Below, piece after piece: positions 24,940 through 36,872 of a stretch of DNA of 64,000 nucleotides. The stretch spans positions 183,030,796-183,094,795 of the forward strand of contig CP136068.1 of assembly GCA_032622095.1 (NCBI GenBank), read 5' to 3'. The stretch is from Siphonodentalium dalli. Its lineage: Eukaryota; Mollusca; Scaphopoda; Gadilida; Siphonodentaliidae. Position numbers and translations under genes: made by a program. A model generated the notes under the pieces. That model was not told where the DNA came from, made no database searches, and saw only the letters and a program-made list of their open reading frames with translations. The number at the start of each line of letters is the position of its first letter. Positions within the stretch are counted from its first letter, which is position 1.

Positions 24940-25604
24940 GATTTGTTTGAGTTCGCAATTGAGGTAGGATAAAAATCATGTATTGTATTTGATACGAATG
25001 TAATGATCTTGTCACGAGTCAAAATGACGTACACTGGTAAGTCATGTTAACCACTCGCCAACAGGGCACACATAATGCATTGCTAGATGTATATCCAATG
25101 TCTCACCACCAGTAATGAGTAATTTTTATTCACTCAATCACAAATGTTTAGATAGATGGCTAAGGAGCGCCAATGAGCTGGGTTGTATAGTACTCGACTT
25201 TTCTTGTGATTTACAAGCAGTCGCCCGTACTATATTATAATATAGTGGTATATAGTACTCGACTCCAGTCCTTCTGTACCGCTCACGCATATCGGTGATT
25301 ACAATAAAGCCATTTTACAGGAACCAGGGGATACACAGACGCAAAAATAGCTCGTTCTTTTGTAACGAAAATACATTGTCGATGAAACCACATATCACGT
25401 TTTTGAACGATCAGTCATGCGTATCATTTGACAATGCACCAACCGTGTTAAAGCATTCACGCTGTGACCGTGTTATTAGAATGCCGGGTCATTTTCGTTG
25501 ACTGCATAAATTATAAGGTATAATATGTAACGGTCTTATAAATCAAAACGCCGAAAGTGAAACATAATATGTAATGTTCAACGAAAAGAGCTTCCTGATT
25601 TTAT
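24940..25604. other. No gene; short repeats only
   Basis: TATAGTACTCGACT occurs twice (about 25187 and 25252) around a perfect palindrome ACTATATTATAATATAGT near 25229. Nothing coding is recognisable. Confidence 0.5.
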
Positions 25605-25825
25605 GCGAAAACCCTGTGCCAATGCCTCGCATATATAAGAGAATGCATTGTCCAAACAAGTTTTATTCTATTTTTTATAATTGTTAAAAAATGTAAGAAA
25701 AAAATATTGTTTTTTAAAGAATGTAAGAAATAATGAGAATACTTATAACAAATGTTAATGAATGTAAGAAAAATAATAAAAATAATAATAAACTCACATA
25801 TATTAAAGAATGCATTGGCACAGTG
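25605..25825. mobile_element. Deleted relative of the 20.7-kb foldback MITE
   Basis: Ends ACCCTGTGCCAATGC and GCATTGGCACAGTGT are inverted. The left arm keeps CTCGCATATATAAGAGAATG but has lost the outer half of its hairpin. The centre is AT-rich with AATGTAAGAAAAA repeats, as between the arms of the full element. Confidence 0.78.
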
Positions 25826-26758
25826 TCGTTATCGATAAGAGCGTATTTTTTTGTAAGTGTTCAATTGTCATGAAATAGGATACAACAGCAACACCGACTC
25901 AACAGAACAAACCGTTAAAGATGCTCTATCATTTCCCCTAACACATTTTATATAGTTTTCTGGATATAAAATAATAAATACGAACCGAAGACTCCTGTAG
26001 CAGCTTCTATCAACTAATATTGATTCTAATTTACTCATTCAACATCCAAGCGGCGCTGATTGGTCAGTTACCCCGGTGAGATCACGTGTAGCTGGCGTAA
26101 ACTCGTGTGAGCTACAGGCCTGCTCACCGATGAACACATCTTAATCACTACGCTGTTCCGATCGGAAGTACCTTTGTTCCTAAGGACAACTATGTAAACT
26201 ACGGGGAATTCGAAGTAGACTTGTGATTGAAACAAACAATGGCTTAATTTATTTATAATGTCAGGATAATTCAAGTTTCAGACAGACCGTATAAATTAAA
26301 ACAAGTATTTCGAATGACGTGGTAATTATGACGTAATTGACAACGAATTTGACGTTGGAAAGAGCGAATTGTTCGCTGTACTATGACGGTCGAAGCCTTG
26401 GCCACAGTGAATGATGTGTTGCCGACATTGAAAATAAATTAATGCCAATGGCCTGTCAGTTGTGTCATAGCTTGGCCACGAACATTACATTTATGAAAAT
26501 AATGTATACATATTCGATGTCAGATTGGCGTGATTTGACATTTTATTCGATGGAGTTCGACGATTCATTGGGATCGACCAGTGTATGTGCATTCGACATT
26601 TGGAACCATCTGTTTTATTTTAATACAGTTTTCTTGACCCAAAATACTACAATATACGAAATACCAGTAAATATTCTACGAATATAGATTGAGTCACATA
26701 TCAAAACATAAAACATTATGTAGATTATAGGTTATAATAATGTTGGTAGATAAGAAGA
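25826..26758. other. No gene recognised
   Basis: ORFs up to 81 codons lack motifs. No clear repeat. Confidence 0.5.
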
Positions 26759-26850
26759 GTATATATAATAATAATAATAATAATAATATTTATATAGCGC
26801 CTATCCCCCGCAAGGGGCCCTAAGCGCTTTACACATTATATAAATACACA
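26759..26850. repeat. AAT microsatellite plus AGCGC hairpin
   Basis: A run of AAT leads into TTTATATAGCGCCTATCCCC, then GGGGCCCTAAGCGCTTTACA. The TAGCGCCTA..CCCC and GGGG..AAGCGCT parts pair imperfectly. This (AAT)n plus TATATAGCGC..AGCGCTTTA arrangement recurs in many animal genomes and is probably a small mobile or microsatellite-seeding repeat. Confidence 0.7.
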
Positions 26851-27390
26851 AGAAATGCACATGGAAAATAATCAATAGATATGTGGAATTATATATAATC
26901 AGATGAGTACGTATGGGAAAATGTTATTATTGTTATTTTATGAGTACATCTAATTGTTTTAATATACCTTATATGCGTGTGGGTTACTTGCTTTCTGCAT
27001 GTGGACCAATGTGTAGTTTGTAAGTGTAGTATTGTTTTTCGTTTCTAAATGAGGAGATATTTCTCTCTGATAATTTTTTTTATTTTGGGCGCTGTAATTA
27101 ATGGAACTGGCTGTTTTTAACACTTGTTCATGATAGTATAGTAACAAAACCAAGCCGTATTGTCCATCTTACCTCCAACACTTTGTATCAACATGCTACA
27201 AAATATGTCAGTCTCTTTATATTGTATTATTCGTTTAATTCTGTTTTCGTGTGCGCAAAAGTAGGAATTATATGCTTTGTTTGCACGATATATATTATAT
27301 TTTGAAAATATAACGTAGAAGCGGATTGTATTGACCTGTCTCTGTGTTCCAACATGCTTGTATACACGTTTATACCAGACCATAAGGCCC
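26851..27390. other. No gene recognised
   Basis: AT-rich; ORFs without motifs. Confidence 0.5.
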
Positions 27391-27826
27391 GATTCGTCAT
27401 CTCATGTTTAAACCTGGTCTACGTAAACCTCTAGGTTTAAACCGCCGTGAGTCAGATAAATCCATAGTTTAAAACCGCGACCGCAGGTCTAAGTGACGCA
27501 TTCGTCATCTCTGGTTTAAACCTAGTCCAGCCAGACCAGTGGTTTAGCAGTAGTGTCTCTGTATCTTCGATATAATTAATCTTACTTTCCTAATGCGGAC
27601 CGCCTCGTTTTATTGATTGCGAAAATCAATAATTACGTCAGCGACCATATTTTGATTGGAAATTTATAAGCAAGAAGCACTGACAACTATAAAGCGGGCG
27701 GGCATAAGTTTTTGTCAATTTTGATATTTTGTTTGGGTTTTATAAGCTTAAACCGGCAACTAAACCAACTAATTCGGCGGTTCAGCTAAACCAGCTTTAC
27801 CGAGGCCAAACTTGAGATGACGAATC
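27391..27826. mobile_element. MITE-like element with GATTCGTCATCTCA ends
   Basis: Ends GATTCGTCATCTCATGTTTA (27391) and, inverted, GATTCGTCATCTCAAGTTTG (from 27826) match over 14 bases plus looser similarity. Internal TCGTCATC copies at about 27505 and 27834 suggest a nested or composite structure. The interior is rich in GGTTTAAACC-type palindromes. No ORF and no clear target duplication. Confidence 0.7.
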
Positions 27827-28133
27827 TGTCTTTTCGTCATCGCGGTTTAGAATTGTCAAATAATCAAAGTGTGGAGCTGTAAATGATCTCGAGTAAGGGC
27901 GTGTCTAAGTGGTGGCTGTCGACTTGTGTTGTCATGTCACAGTTGACTCATTCGCACGCGAGCTTTGCTCAGATATGGACATGCTCCTTCAATATGATTT
28001 GTAAAACTGTCTTGTGGTTTTTTGCTTGGCTTGTGGCAATCACAAATACTTGCGTTTTCTACAAATTCATTTGAATGGTTCAACGTTTTAATTTTGACAC
28101 CAACACGATTCTACTGCATGATCTGACCAGATA

Positions 28134-28540
28134 TGCGATACAAATAGTTTGCAATCCTAACTTATATTGATAAATGAGTCAAATTTGATAACTTATTTTT
28201 ATGTATATCATGCCACACAGCTCTACTCTGGCCCCGCCCATAAATACCCATAATATCCCGGAGAACTTTATGATTTTCTGCATGACGGAAAATTTATTAC
28301 ATTGAAAAAAAAAGCAACGCATATAATATGCTATACACATAGTTTGCAATCCTAAACTTATATTGCTACATGAGTCAAATTTGATAACTTATTTTGATGT
28401 ATATCATGCCACAAAGCTCTACTCTGCCCCGCCCATAAATTCCCACAATATTCCACCAGTTCAAAACCGGGAAACTTTATGATTTTCTGCATGACGGAAA
28501 ATTTATTATATTGAGAAAAAAAGCAACGCATGTAATATAT
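28134..28540 (+). repeat. Direct tandem duplication, ~197-bp unit
   Basis: Copy 1 (from about 28134) and copy 2 (from about 28331) share ATAGTTTGCAATCCTAA, GAGTCAAATTTGATAACTTA, TGTATATCATGCCACA, CCCCGCCCATAAAT and TTTATGATTTTCTGCATGAC, each ending in AAAAGCAACGCAT. Copy 2 has about 20 extra bases around CCAGTTCAAAACCGGG, or copy 1 has lost them. Confidence 0.92.
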
Positions 28541-29745
28541 TTCTTTATTCAAATATGTGCCTATGCATGTTTGCCCACAGTTCAGGTGCCGCTTCTGGTG
28601 TGCACTCATAAGCAAATGGCTTTTACTAGACTGACTTCTGGGTCCAGGATAGACTCGATTATGGAGCATTTATTCAGCGTCAGAGGGGCCTACGACCCCT
28701 TCGTGCGACAGGAGCCTGCGTCACATTTTTATCATTTGAACATTTCAATTAAACAAAAAATTAAATTAAATTAAAAACAACCAAATATTAATATGAATTT
28801 TAAATATTGTTTCTTGTTAGATACAACTCCTTACTCAATTTAACAACACAATATTTTCATTTTTTTTAAATTGAATTTTACTTATTTTTAAATTAGTTTT
28901 AGGAAAGTTGCGAACAGACAAACTGACATACGGATAGACAAATCATATACCCTTTAATATATTATACAGATAATACAGATACAGATACGTGTAAATACAC
29001 AAAAGTTAGTTTTTGCGGAATGTTTCTTCAATGGGATAGTGACCATAGCTTTCTCTCACCCCGATAAATTTAATTGAAATTCCGACTCATTTCCGTTTTT
29101 ATCAGAAAAGTAGACAATATTTGACGTTAGATAGTTCGTTTGAAACATAATTAAAAGTCATATATAGCGGATAATGCGTGTATCAATAGAAAAATATATG
29201 TTTAATTAACATTCGCAAATATAGATATAGCGTTGGGGTTTCAATGAGCAATGTGCCTTTAATTTGAACGCAGGTATTGCATTATCACACACTGAATAGC
29301 TACGTGGGGTTTATGATCGAGATTCCAACGTTTCAGCCCGTAAAACACATGCATGATAGCCCAACATATCGATGCTATGCATGAAACGGTCATTAACTCT
29401 CAATATGTCTCATGTACTGATTTGTTCTTTGTGGTGTGCGCATCTATTACCTGCACGAATGAAGCGTCATTTCCCCCTTCCTTAATGTCCATATGATCGA
29501 GACATGCACTGGTAAGCATAATACCATGGTGCATTCTGGATATTACGTATCTCCATGTGAGATGAATTAGTTGTCCCTATCTTTATACTAAATTGAATAA
29601 TGGCATTCAATTATAAAAATTGGTGTAATGGTGTATCATATTAATTATGAGGGATGTTCAGGTAATATTTTCGGATAATGGGGAGGTTTAGATTGATAAA
29701 CCTTCTAACGTGGCCCGTCCAACATAACTGGCTATTAATCCGAGA
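28541..29745. other. No gene recognised
   Basis: AT-rich. Short ORFs without motifs and no clear structural repeat. Confidence 0.5.
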
Positions 29746-30480
29746 GCCTGTTGGGTTCTATTTGCACAATCGCGTACGAAAGGTTTGATGCCTCAAATGT
29801 GTTAAACCCCAGGAACGTTTAAACAAATCCGATTTTCTAAGTTCCGCATTCCTCCAGAAACACCACAACTCAACCCCCCCCCCAAATCACTTCTATTTGC
29901 ACTTCTGAGTACGAAGCTGATTTTTATATTATTAATGCTCCAGGAATCACTGATCAACAATACGCAATTTCTGAAACGCATATCCCTGACTAATTTCAGA
30001 AGGGTTTTTTAAAAGTACCCACAAACCCCCAAAATGACTTCTATTTGCACGTTCGAGTAACAATATAATTTATATATGCCTCAGATGAGTGTCAAAAGCA
30101 ACATAAATTTTATCCAAATATATCCAATGAGTGTCCAAAAAACACTTACCGGGGTCCCAAACCATCTAAGGAGCGTAAATCCACGCAACGGGTGTCTCAA
30201 GCCAACATCTTAATTCAATATACTATAACAAACAAACCCAGTTCATAGAATGGTGTCATAAATCAGCCAACTAGAGTATCGAAACACCAAATACGTATCC
30301 CAAATCAACCCAACTAGTATCCCAAACCATCCAAATGAGTGTTTCAAAAACATCACAAACCACTCAACTAGCATCTCATACCATCAATTGAGTGTCCCAC
30401 GCCATTTGTTGACTGACTGTTCATAACCATCCAAATGGGCGTCCCATGTATTACGACGATTACCTCAAACCATCAGAACC
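29746..30480. repeat. Degenerate short tandem repeats
   Basis: Two patterns overlap. CTTCTATTTGCAC-like blocks (about 29757, 29889, 30040) recur every ~135-150 bp. From about 30080 a 20-40 bp unit around CCAAATGAGTGTCCAAAA and ACCATC repeats with many changes to about 30480. Nothing coding. Confidence 0.6.
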
Positions 30481-30701
30481 ATCAGAAGTGTCCAAAAACA
30501 ACTAGGGTGCTATTCACCGGCTGGGTTTATAATATAGTCCAGGTAGTTTTACGAGGCGACGCTCAATGCGAACCTATCGGTGGACATATCGATGGGAAGA
30601 CATCGCCGCACGGTGTAGGATTATCCAATCAGGGTAATTGGCGTCAATCATAGATTGACCACCACCGGTCACATAAACATGCTGTGTGTTTCATTTCAAC
30701 A

Positions 30702-31113
30702 ATGAGCAACAGAATGAAAGGACGTGGGGCCAAATATACTACAGACGAGCGTAGAACGTTTTTGATAATTGTGGAGAAAAATATAAAAATATTAGAGAAC
30801 AAAGAAACCGGCACCATACACCAGCGCCGCAAAAATGATACCTGGAAGGAAATTTCTTCGAAAATGGCAGAAAAATTTCCAAATCGTACCAAAAGAGAAG
30901 CAAAATATTTCAAAGCGCTGTGGAAGCGGATTAAGATGAAAGCAAAGAAAGACAAACAGACCCAGAAAAGTAAACACGGACCAGGTGGAAAAGGAGGTGG
31001 ACCTCCAATAGGCGGTATTAGCGACGACACCGCTAGAATTCTGGATTTTTTGCCTGAAGAGTTTCTGGAGATGACGAATGAGTACGACGACGACCAGCCA
31101 GAAACAATTGCAA
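30702..31113 (+). CDS. Myb/SANT-like DNA-binding protein, exon 1
   Basis: The protein starts at ATG 30702 (A at -3); an upstream GTG codon in the same frame is not a plausible eukaryotic start. Residues about 8-80 form a Myb/SANT-like fold (YTTDERRTFL, ENKETGTIHQRRKNDTWKEI, FKALWKRIK) of the zeste/NAIF1/MSANTD type, with spaced Trp residues. A glycine-rich GGKGGGPPIGG linker and an acidic tail (EYDDDQPE) follow, as is usual after this domain. Read straight through, the frame stops at TAA 31119. However, CAA|GTGAGT at 31113/31114 is a good splice donor, and the phase-1 junction matches the exon at 33303. The family binds DNA; members are host regulators or the Myb-like partner of Harbinger transposons. 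I cannot tell which this is. Later exons are not found. Confidence 0.82.
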
Positions 31114-33302
31114 GTGAGTAATTTTCAACCAAAACTTATATGTACATGTAGTATATTGAATGTAAGTATGTCCGTCCGTTCGAAATGGGTCCAACATTGA
31201 AGGAAATAATGAGGTGCGGCCATGTTGCCAACATCTTCGTCAATAACCCTGCCGGGAGCCCCACACATGTATAACGATGTGTACTGAGTGCCGTGTATAG
31301 TCGATTGAGTCGATTGACCGATTGAAAGAACCTAATAAATTAAACGCTCTTTATTAATTATAAGCGGGTCCAATTCCAGAAATGTTCCAGAGTCCAAAAC
31401 GGGTCCGAATCAGCCTGTTCCAGCTATCTATATCCGGGTGTATGAGCACATTGCATTGAGTTATATAAAATGTTTTCAAAGAACTTATACGAATATTGGG
31501 ACTATTCGTCGATGAGTATTTTCAAACTATCGGGACTTCTCGTCAATCAGTATTTAGTACAGTCTAATTTTAACTAAGTATAACTAATTATTTTCTCTTT
31601 CCATCAATCTCCGCCTATCGACACTATTTTCAAGGCATATAAACATGTTGTCGTTGTTATCATCATTCTGGGGCCCTAAAGAATTTCCATATTTCTATCT
31701 CCGGGTATACAAGCACATTGAGTCATATAAAATGCTGTTGTCATTCTAGTGGAAGGGGGCCCTGGTATAGAATGACATTCATTTGATTTCTCAAATCGCT
31801 CAGAATTGCTTACATCGCTCAACTTTGAAAATAGAGAGATATTTAATTTCTCAAATCGCTCATATAATTGCTTAAATGGCTCAAATTTGAAAATAGTTGG
31901 GGGGGGGGGGGGGTGTCCATCTTGGAATATCCACCCCCCGCCATCAGGGGACCAGGGCAATGTTTGGTCGATGCGGATAGAGAAACGAATTTAATCTGAA
32001 CTTGAAAACATCAAAATCCTAGCAATCTCAATCTTTCCATGCACCTGTTGGAAATTTCCACAATCTAATATCCATAATATCCAACTGATGGGCATTTGAG
32101 TCCAATATTTTGTTACAAAGTAGGAACATGTGCGACTTGTTGTGTGACAACAACAAATTCCCCAGTAATTATAGTTTGGGAAATCGTACTATGACAACAC
32201 AATTCGATTCGCTATATGTCAAGGGCGGGGCCATATGAGTTTGGTTGTATCGGGGTTGATTGTAGTTAAAGGACCCCCCTTCGGGGAGGGTTGCAAATCT
32301 GCAATCCTGTAAGGCTACCCAGCCCATCTCTTGAAGGGGGTGGTACTGTAACACTACGATATAACATATAGTGGTTGAAACAACAAGAGGTGTGCACTCG
32401 AGTGCTAGCATACCCCCATCGAGACAAATTCAACCCGCATTATCCGTAAACCCAACAAAAACGATTTTTAACTTTTAAAAACAATTCGGACTAATAATGT
32501 CGATATGGTGTCACAAGAAGCTTATACCTAAACAAATATTCAAATTGGTTCATATTTGTTAAAGTTATTAAGTTGGACATAATTTTCTAAGTAAAAAGTA
32601 AGTCGAAAATGAATATAATATCATATAGAGATGCTATTGTGAGAAGCATGTATACCAACAGGTATTGAAATCGGTTCATATTTGTTCGAGTTATGAAGTC
32701 GGACGGACGGAGGGAGGGACGGATACACGGAGGGAGAAAGCGCGACGGACGGACGGACAGGCAGACAGACGGACGGACGGACATACGCAGTCAATCCAGT
32801 ATACCCCCATTCTCTTCGAAAGTTGGGGTATAATAAGTCACACATAAAACTAATAGTATGGGGTAATGTACATTTCTGCTCTAATGTTAGTACCACACAA
32901 CCGCACTTTAGTTAGACACATGAATAATAAATTTGTAAAAAAAATTATAAGCCTTTTATTTTAGAAGTAAGTGATATCAACTCCGTTCTCATGGAATAAC
33001 ACTCTACAAGTAAAATTACATTTTCTATTTAAACTGATTTGTTTTAAACCGACGTGGCTCATTCGAGCTTCAAGATGTTGATATGCCGGCTTCATATGTT
33101 CTAAAATTACTTACCATGGCCACAGCCTTTTTCCAGCCGTTGTAAATTTTTCACACGGAAGTGGAACAAACGCTCTTTATTTGACCATATCAGGAATGAC
33201 TTTATATGCATCTTTTTGTGACATAAATGCAATGCTCGTAGAAATTGGTTTCACAGAGATCATTCAATGTATACGATCATGTCAATTAATTTATATTTCA
33301 AG
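31114..33302 (+). other. Putative intron of the Myb/SANT gene, full of repeats
   Basis: It contains a duplicated TCCGGGTATACAAGCACATT-like segment (about 31434 and 31701) and a run of about 17 G near 31898 followed by a C-rich stretch. It also contains a copy of the dispersed TTGGAAATTTCC repeat (32045-32125) and the GGAC-rich element at 32405-32832. No coding signal interrupts it. Confidence 0.6.
32405..32832. mobile_element. GGAC-rich repeat element with GGGGGTAT-type ends
   Basis: It begins GCATACCCCCATCGAGACAA and closes AGTATACCCCCATTCTCTTC then GTTGGGGTATAAT. Inside, TTGGTTCATATTTGTTAAAG (about 32535) is echoed by TCGGTTCATATTTGTTCGAG (about 32670). A GGAC/GGAG/GACA tract runs from 32700 to 32790. 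I infer a non-autonomous repeat family whose tract expanded. No coding potential; ORFs made of RPSVCLSVRPS-like strings are microsatellite artefacts. Confidence 0.6.
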
Positions 33303-33426
33303 ACGACAGAGGTATCGATGAAGGATTTGATGCAATAGCCATGAAAGGGGTGGACGAAGACGTCCTATTCGACCAGATTTCTACCGTTGGGCATGAAACA
33401 GACGGCGAACAGGCTTCAACATCGAG
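33303..33426 (+). CDS. Myb/SANT-like protein, predicted exon 2
   Basis: The acceptor TTATATTTCAAG ends at 33302. The exon is open in the one frame that a phase-1 junction with exon 1 requires and reads NDRGIDEGFDAIAMKGVDED and onward, an acidic low-complexity segment like the exon 1 tail. It ends at TCGAG|GTAACA, a good donor, leaving phase 2. There is no domain of its own, so the evidence is splice phase, openness and composition only. A possible next acceptor (TTTTTTTGGCAG at about 35409) gives only ten codons before a stop and is unproven. Confidence 0.6.
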
Positions 33427-34540
33427 GTAACATTAATTGATACATATATATCGCCAAGATGATAACACATAACAAGTCTAGGTATTGTATCATGATCAAC
33501 CGACGTGAATCTCAGATACAATGCATAACATTTATTACATCTGCATTTTTATTAATTATAAAATTAAAAAAATATCGTATACATGTATATGGTCACCATC
33601 ACAATATTTGAGATATGTGCAAAGTATGTAAAACAGTGGGATTAAAAAACTCGAGATTTGTTGATGTAGGTCGATAAAGAGTTTATATAACCCTTGGAAC
33701 AAATGTTTCACTACCGACGACTCGAATTCAATGCTAATTGGACTCGAGTTTAATTATAAATTCGTCTGTTGAAACAAATGTCGCGTTTAATTCAAGACGA
33801 ATCTGAATTATTTCTTAATATGGCACAAAGCGTTCATGAGGGTTTTGGTCAAAACAGCTAAAATATGAAGGTATATTGTGCAATACATCAATGGAACGGT
33901 TATTGAAATATATGTCAACAATTTATCTATATATATATATCAATTATAAAACGTAACATTTTGTGAGAAAATGTGGACTTTGACTTCCAAGCGACGAAAG
34001 ACCCTTGTTAATATTTAAAGGAGTGGAAACTATTGGTTTTATATCGCAATTTCTTAGGTATTTGACATATATTTTAGGTCGGACATGATTCTGTAGGTGG
34101 TATTTTGCTCTGAACTTGTCTAAACAAATCAGTTCCAGTTATTTGCTTATACGAAAGCGTTGTGCCTTTTTAACAATTGAATAGCAAGTTGATATCAACG
34201 CGGGGGTAACTCTATATCGATTTAAGTAGGCCTATCTAAAACCGCGTTGTAAATAAACATGACGGGCCAGGACGTATAGCTAGAGGGTCTCCGTTGTGGG
34301 GGGACTCATAACTTTTCATAATTCAATTTGCACCCGCCTCGGCTGTTCCTTCACATACGTGGATTATAGCCTATTCTGAATGAATCAGTATATCTGTGAT
34401 CATGGACTGGACGAGCCATGGTTATGTCAGTATAAGATACATTAGAGATATGGACATGAAAATCCGATCATAGTTGGGCACTGCTTGAGAAAATGTTGAA
34501 ATCTTAACATGAAAATCGCAAAATTCAATAGCGTCTAGAC
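33427..34540. other. No gene; one small repeat motif
   Basis: At about 33705-33800 GACTCGAATTC and GAATTCGTCTGTTGAAAC-like sequence with AACAAATGTCGCG resembles the ends of the 35.1-kb MITE. Otherwise AT-rich and featureless. Confidence 0.5.
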
Positions 34541-34544
34541 TGGC

Positions 34545-34990
34545 CTCAAGTGTTGGAAATTTCAAAACTGACATCCCCACTAAGGGCAAGGTTGTAAAAT
34601 TTCCAACTGATTTAAGTTCACTGATTTAAGTTAATTTAGTAAAGTATAGCAACATAACGTTTTCTTAAACTAATTAGCAGTTGTTAACTGGCCACGGGGG
34701 TCACGAGGGACCAGGAAACAAGCTTACCAATGTTGGAAATGTAACACCCCATGAGGATGGAACATTTCCGACTGATGGCCATATCAGTCAAAATTTTGGA
34801 CCAAAAGTATGAAAATACGCAAACGTTGGCCTAGAAACAACAAATTTCCCACTAAATAAATGTTAGAAGATCAAGTTACAAGAACAACTTCAACCTAACG
34901 TTGGTGTGAAATTTCCAACTAATAATGTTGTTTCCGGTATGAACTTTCAAAGTCTTGGAAATTGTTACCAAAGTTGGAGGGTGAGACACC
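34545..34990. repeat. Dispersed TTGGAAATTTCCAAC-type repeat
   Basis: Blocks around GTTGGAAATTTC, AAATTTCCAACTGATTTAAG, GACTGATGGCCATATCAGTC and GTTGGTGTGAAATTTCCAAC recur here. The last block is nearly identical to 19.59-19.67 kb inside the Harbinger-like element. Related pieces lie at 24.25-24.38, 32.05-32.12 and 62.9-63.06 kb. Non-coding. Confidence 0.75.
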
Positions 34991-35075
34991 CCATCTTCTC
35001 CACCGTTGTCACGCCCCGAGTAGCGGGTATATCCAAACGGAATAAAATTGTATTTAGTGCGTCTACTCGCATGTA

Positions 35076-35251
35076 ATTTGAAACAAATATCGCACTTCTG
35101 TCGACTCGAATTCAAATACCACCAAATTATGTCACGCTCGTTGGGGTTTTCCAGTTTAAGTTGTAATTCCCTCATTATCATATCATTATGCAGCTTTTGC
35201 ATTTCGCCGATATAAATTCGAGTCGATGGAGATGCGACGTTTGTTTCAAAT
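35076..35251. mobile_element. 176-bp MITE with ~42-bp inverted repeats
   Basis: The left end starts ATTTGAAACAAATATCGCAC, and the right end in reverse starts ATTTGAAACAAACGTCGCAT. The arms also share TCGACTCGAATT. The interior minus-strand ORF MQKLHNDMIMRELQLKLENP looks helical but has no supporting context. Another TTTGAAACAAACGTCGCAC lies just outside at about 35281, so copies may be nested. Confidence 0.8.
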
Positions 35252-36075
35252 CATCAGTTAGATTCGTGTTGTCCACACTTTATTTGAAACAAACGTCGCA
35301 CTGCATTATATAGACTAAAAGACAACTAGGGTATGTGCTTAGTCTACCGTCTGAAATAATGACGGTCTGCGAGAAATTTAATCAAACATTTCTCATTGCA
35401 TATTTTCTTTTTTTGGCAGCGATTTGCAGAACTATTTTTGTATCGCGTGAAGGACCAAAAGAACATACATATTATTCAACCATTTTTTCAATAATATGGC
35501 AGACATACAGACTCAACACTGATTCATCTGTCCATACATCATGTTGTTTTATGGTTATTTTTCATCAATTAAAAAGGTTCTGCAAATGCAATGAAAAATG
35601 TTTGATTTGCGTTCACATGGGCAGTTATTATTTCAGATGGTAGACCTAACTGGATTCATAGTCTAGATAATTCATTGTCCGATTGTCGTTTTTGCAAATA
35701 TTTCCTGTACTCTCTACCGACCTACCCCCACCCCCAAACACAAACTGGTATTTTGTAAACCACTTGTTTACATAGTTGGAAAATATATGATGGCAAAAGG
35801 TTGTTGCTGTAGTACTATACCATACATTGGTTGTACTGGACAAATAGTTTTAGAATTGATCATTTTCAAAAATACACGAACGAGGTCGTTCTTACGATGA
35901 TTGGAATTACAGTTCGTGACAGGTTGCTTGATTCGCATGTATACGTGTATTGTTAATTATCCAACTGAAAATACAGCATACAGTATACATACTACATATC
36001 GGTCGAGAATGATACATACAAACTATTGAAAATGTGACCGGGTAACTGCACTACCAATATACACAAATCATTCTA
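35252..36075. other. No gene recognised
   Basis: ORF 35335-35643 has a hydrophobic start but no family signature. Otherwise AT-rich. Confidence 0.45.
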
Positions 36076-36353
36076 TGTGTTTCCTCTTAACGATATTGGC
36101 GGCCTTCGCGGTGGGTATTGCTGTTAAAATAGTCACGCCGCAAACACCGCCATAAACAGAAAGAATACTATATAATATCGACTTGAAATTTGGTATATGA
36201 ATGTATCTTGCCCGTATACGAATTTTATCGGGTCGCCGAGCCCGTGCGACGCCATTTTCGCGCATGCGCAGACGAGATCTCGGAAACGGGTGGAGCTATC
36301 GACTTGACATTTGGTTTTTGAATAGCCCAGACAACGTCGGGCTCATCGGCTAG
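36076..36353 (+). mobile_element. Helitron-like element A, 3' part
   Basis: It ends in a GC hairpin (AGCCCAGACAACGTCGGGCT), a short spacer and CTAG at 36350-36353, the classic helitron 3' end (hairpin then CTRR). It includes copies of the ~122-bp unit starting CGACTTGAAATTTGGTAT (36178 and 36300). The 5' end is not located. Confidence 0.72.
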
Positions 36354-36872
36354 TCTCATATATATTTTGAAGACCTCTGTCTGTTTGTCTGTCTGTTTGT
36401 CTGTTTGTCATTGATACACATCTACGATTCTCCACCGATCGGGACGAAACTTGGTACGTGTGTGTAGTTTGATCAGGCGGTGGACGTTGTCGTATTGGCG
36501 AGCCCGTGTGTCGCCCGTGCAGCGCATGCGCAGACGAGATCTCGGAAACGGGTGGAGCTATCGACTTGAAATTTGCTATGTTAATGTATCTTGCCCCGGA
36601 TGCGAATTTTATCTGGTCGCCGAGCCCGTGCGACGCCAGCTTCGCGCATGCGCAGACCATATCTCGGAAACGGGTGGAGCTATCGACTTGAAATTTGGTA
36701 TGTGAATGTATCTTGCCCCGGATACGAATTTTACCGGGTCGCCGAGCCCGTGCGTCGCCAGCTTCGCGCATGCGCAGACCAGATCTCGGAAACGGATGGA
36801 GCTATCGACTTGAAATTTGGTTTTTGAATAGCCCGGATGAATAGCCCGGACAACGTCGGGCTCATCGGCTAG
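36354..36872 (+). mobile_element. Helitron-like element B, head to tail with A
   Basis: It starts TCTCATATATATTTTGAAGA immediately after the CTAG of element A. It ends in hairpin AGCCCGGACAACGTCGGGCT and CTAG (36869-36872). Between lie a TCTG/TTTG microsatellite and three ~122-bp units (starts near 36562, 36684, 36805) that include GATCTCGGAAACGGGTGGAG and GCGCATGCGCAGAC. No Rep/helicase ORF, so it is non-autonomous. Confidence 0.8.

Noticed and set aside
24790-25015. ORFs with DFHVGFY or NHRTLRE repeats
   Set aside because: Translation of the five-unit 21-bp minisatellite; the paralogous segment has only one unit.
32587-32896. ORFs with SVRPSVCLSVRPS repeats
   Set aside because: Translation of the GGAC-type microsatellite tract.
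34876-35202. Minus-strand ORF starting MQKLHNDMIMRELQLKL as a Myb-partner coiled coil
   Set aside because: It lies inside a 176-bp MITE on the strand opposite to the Myb/SANT exons and runs straight out of the element.
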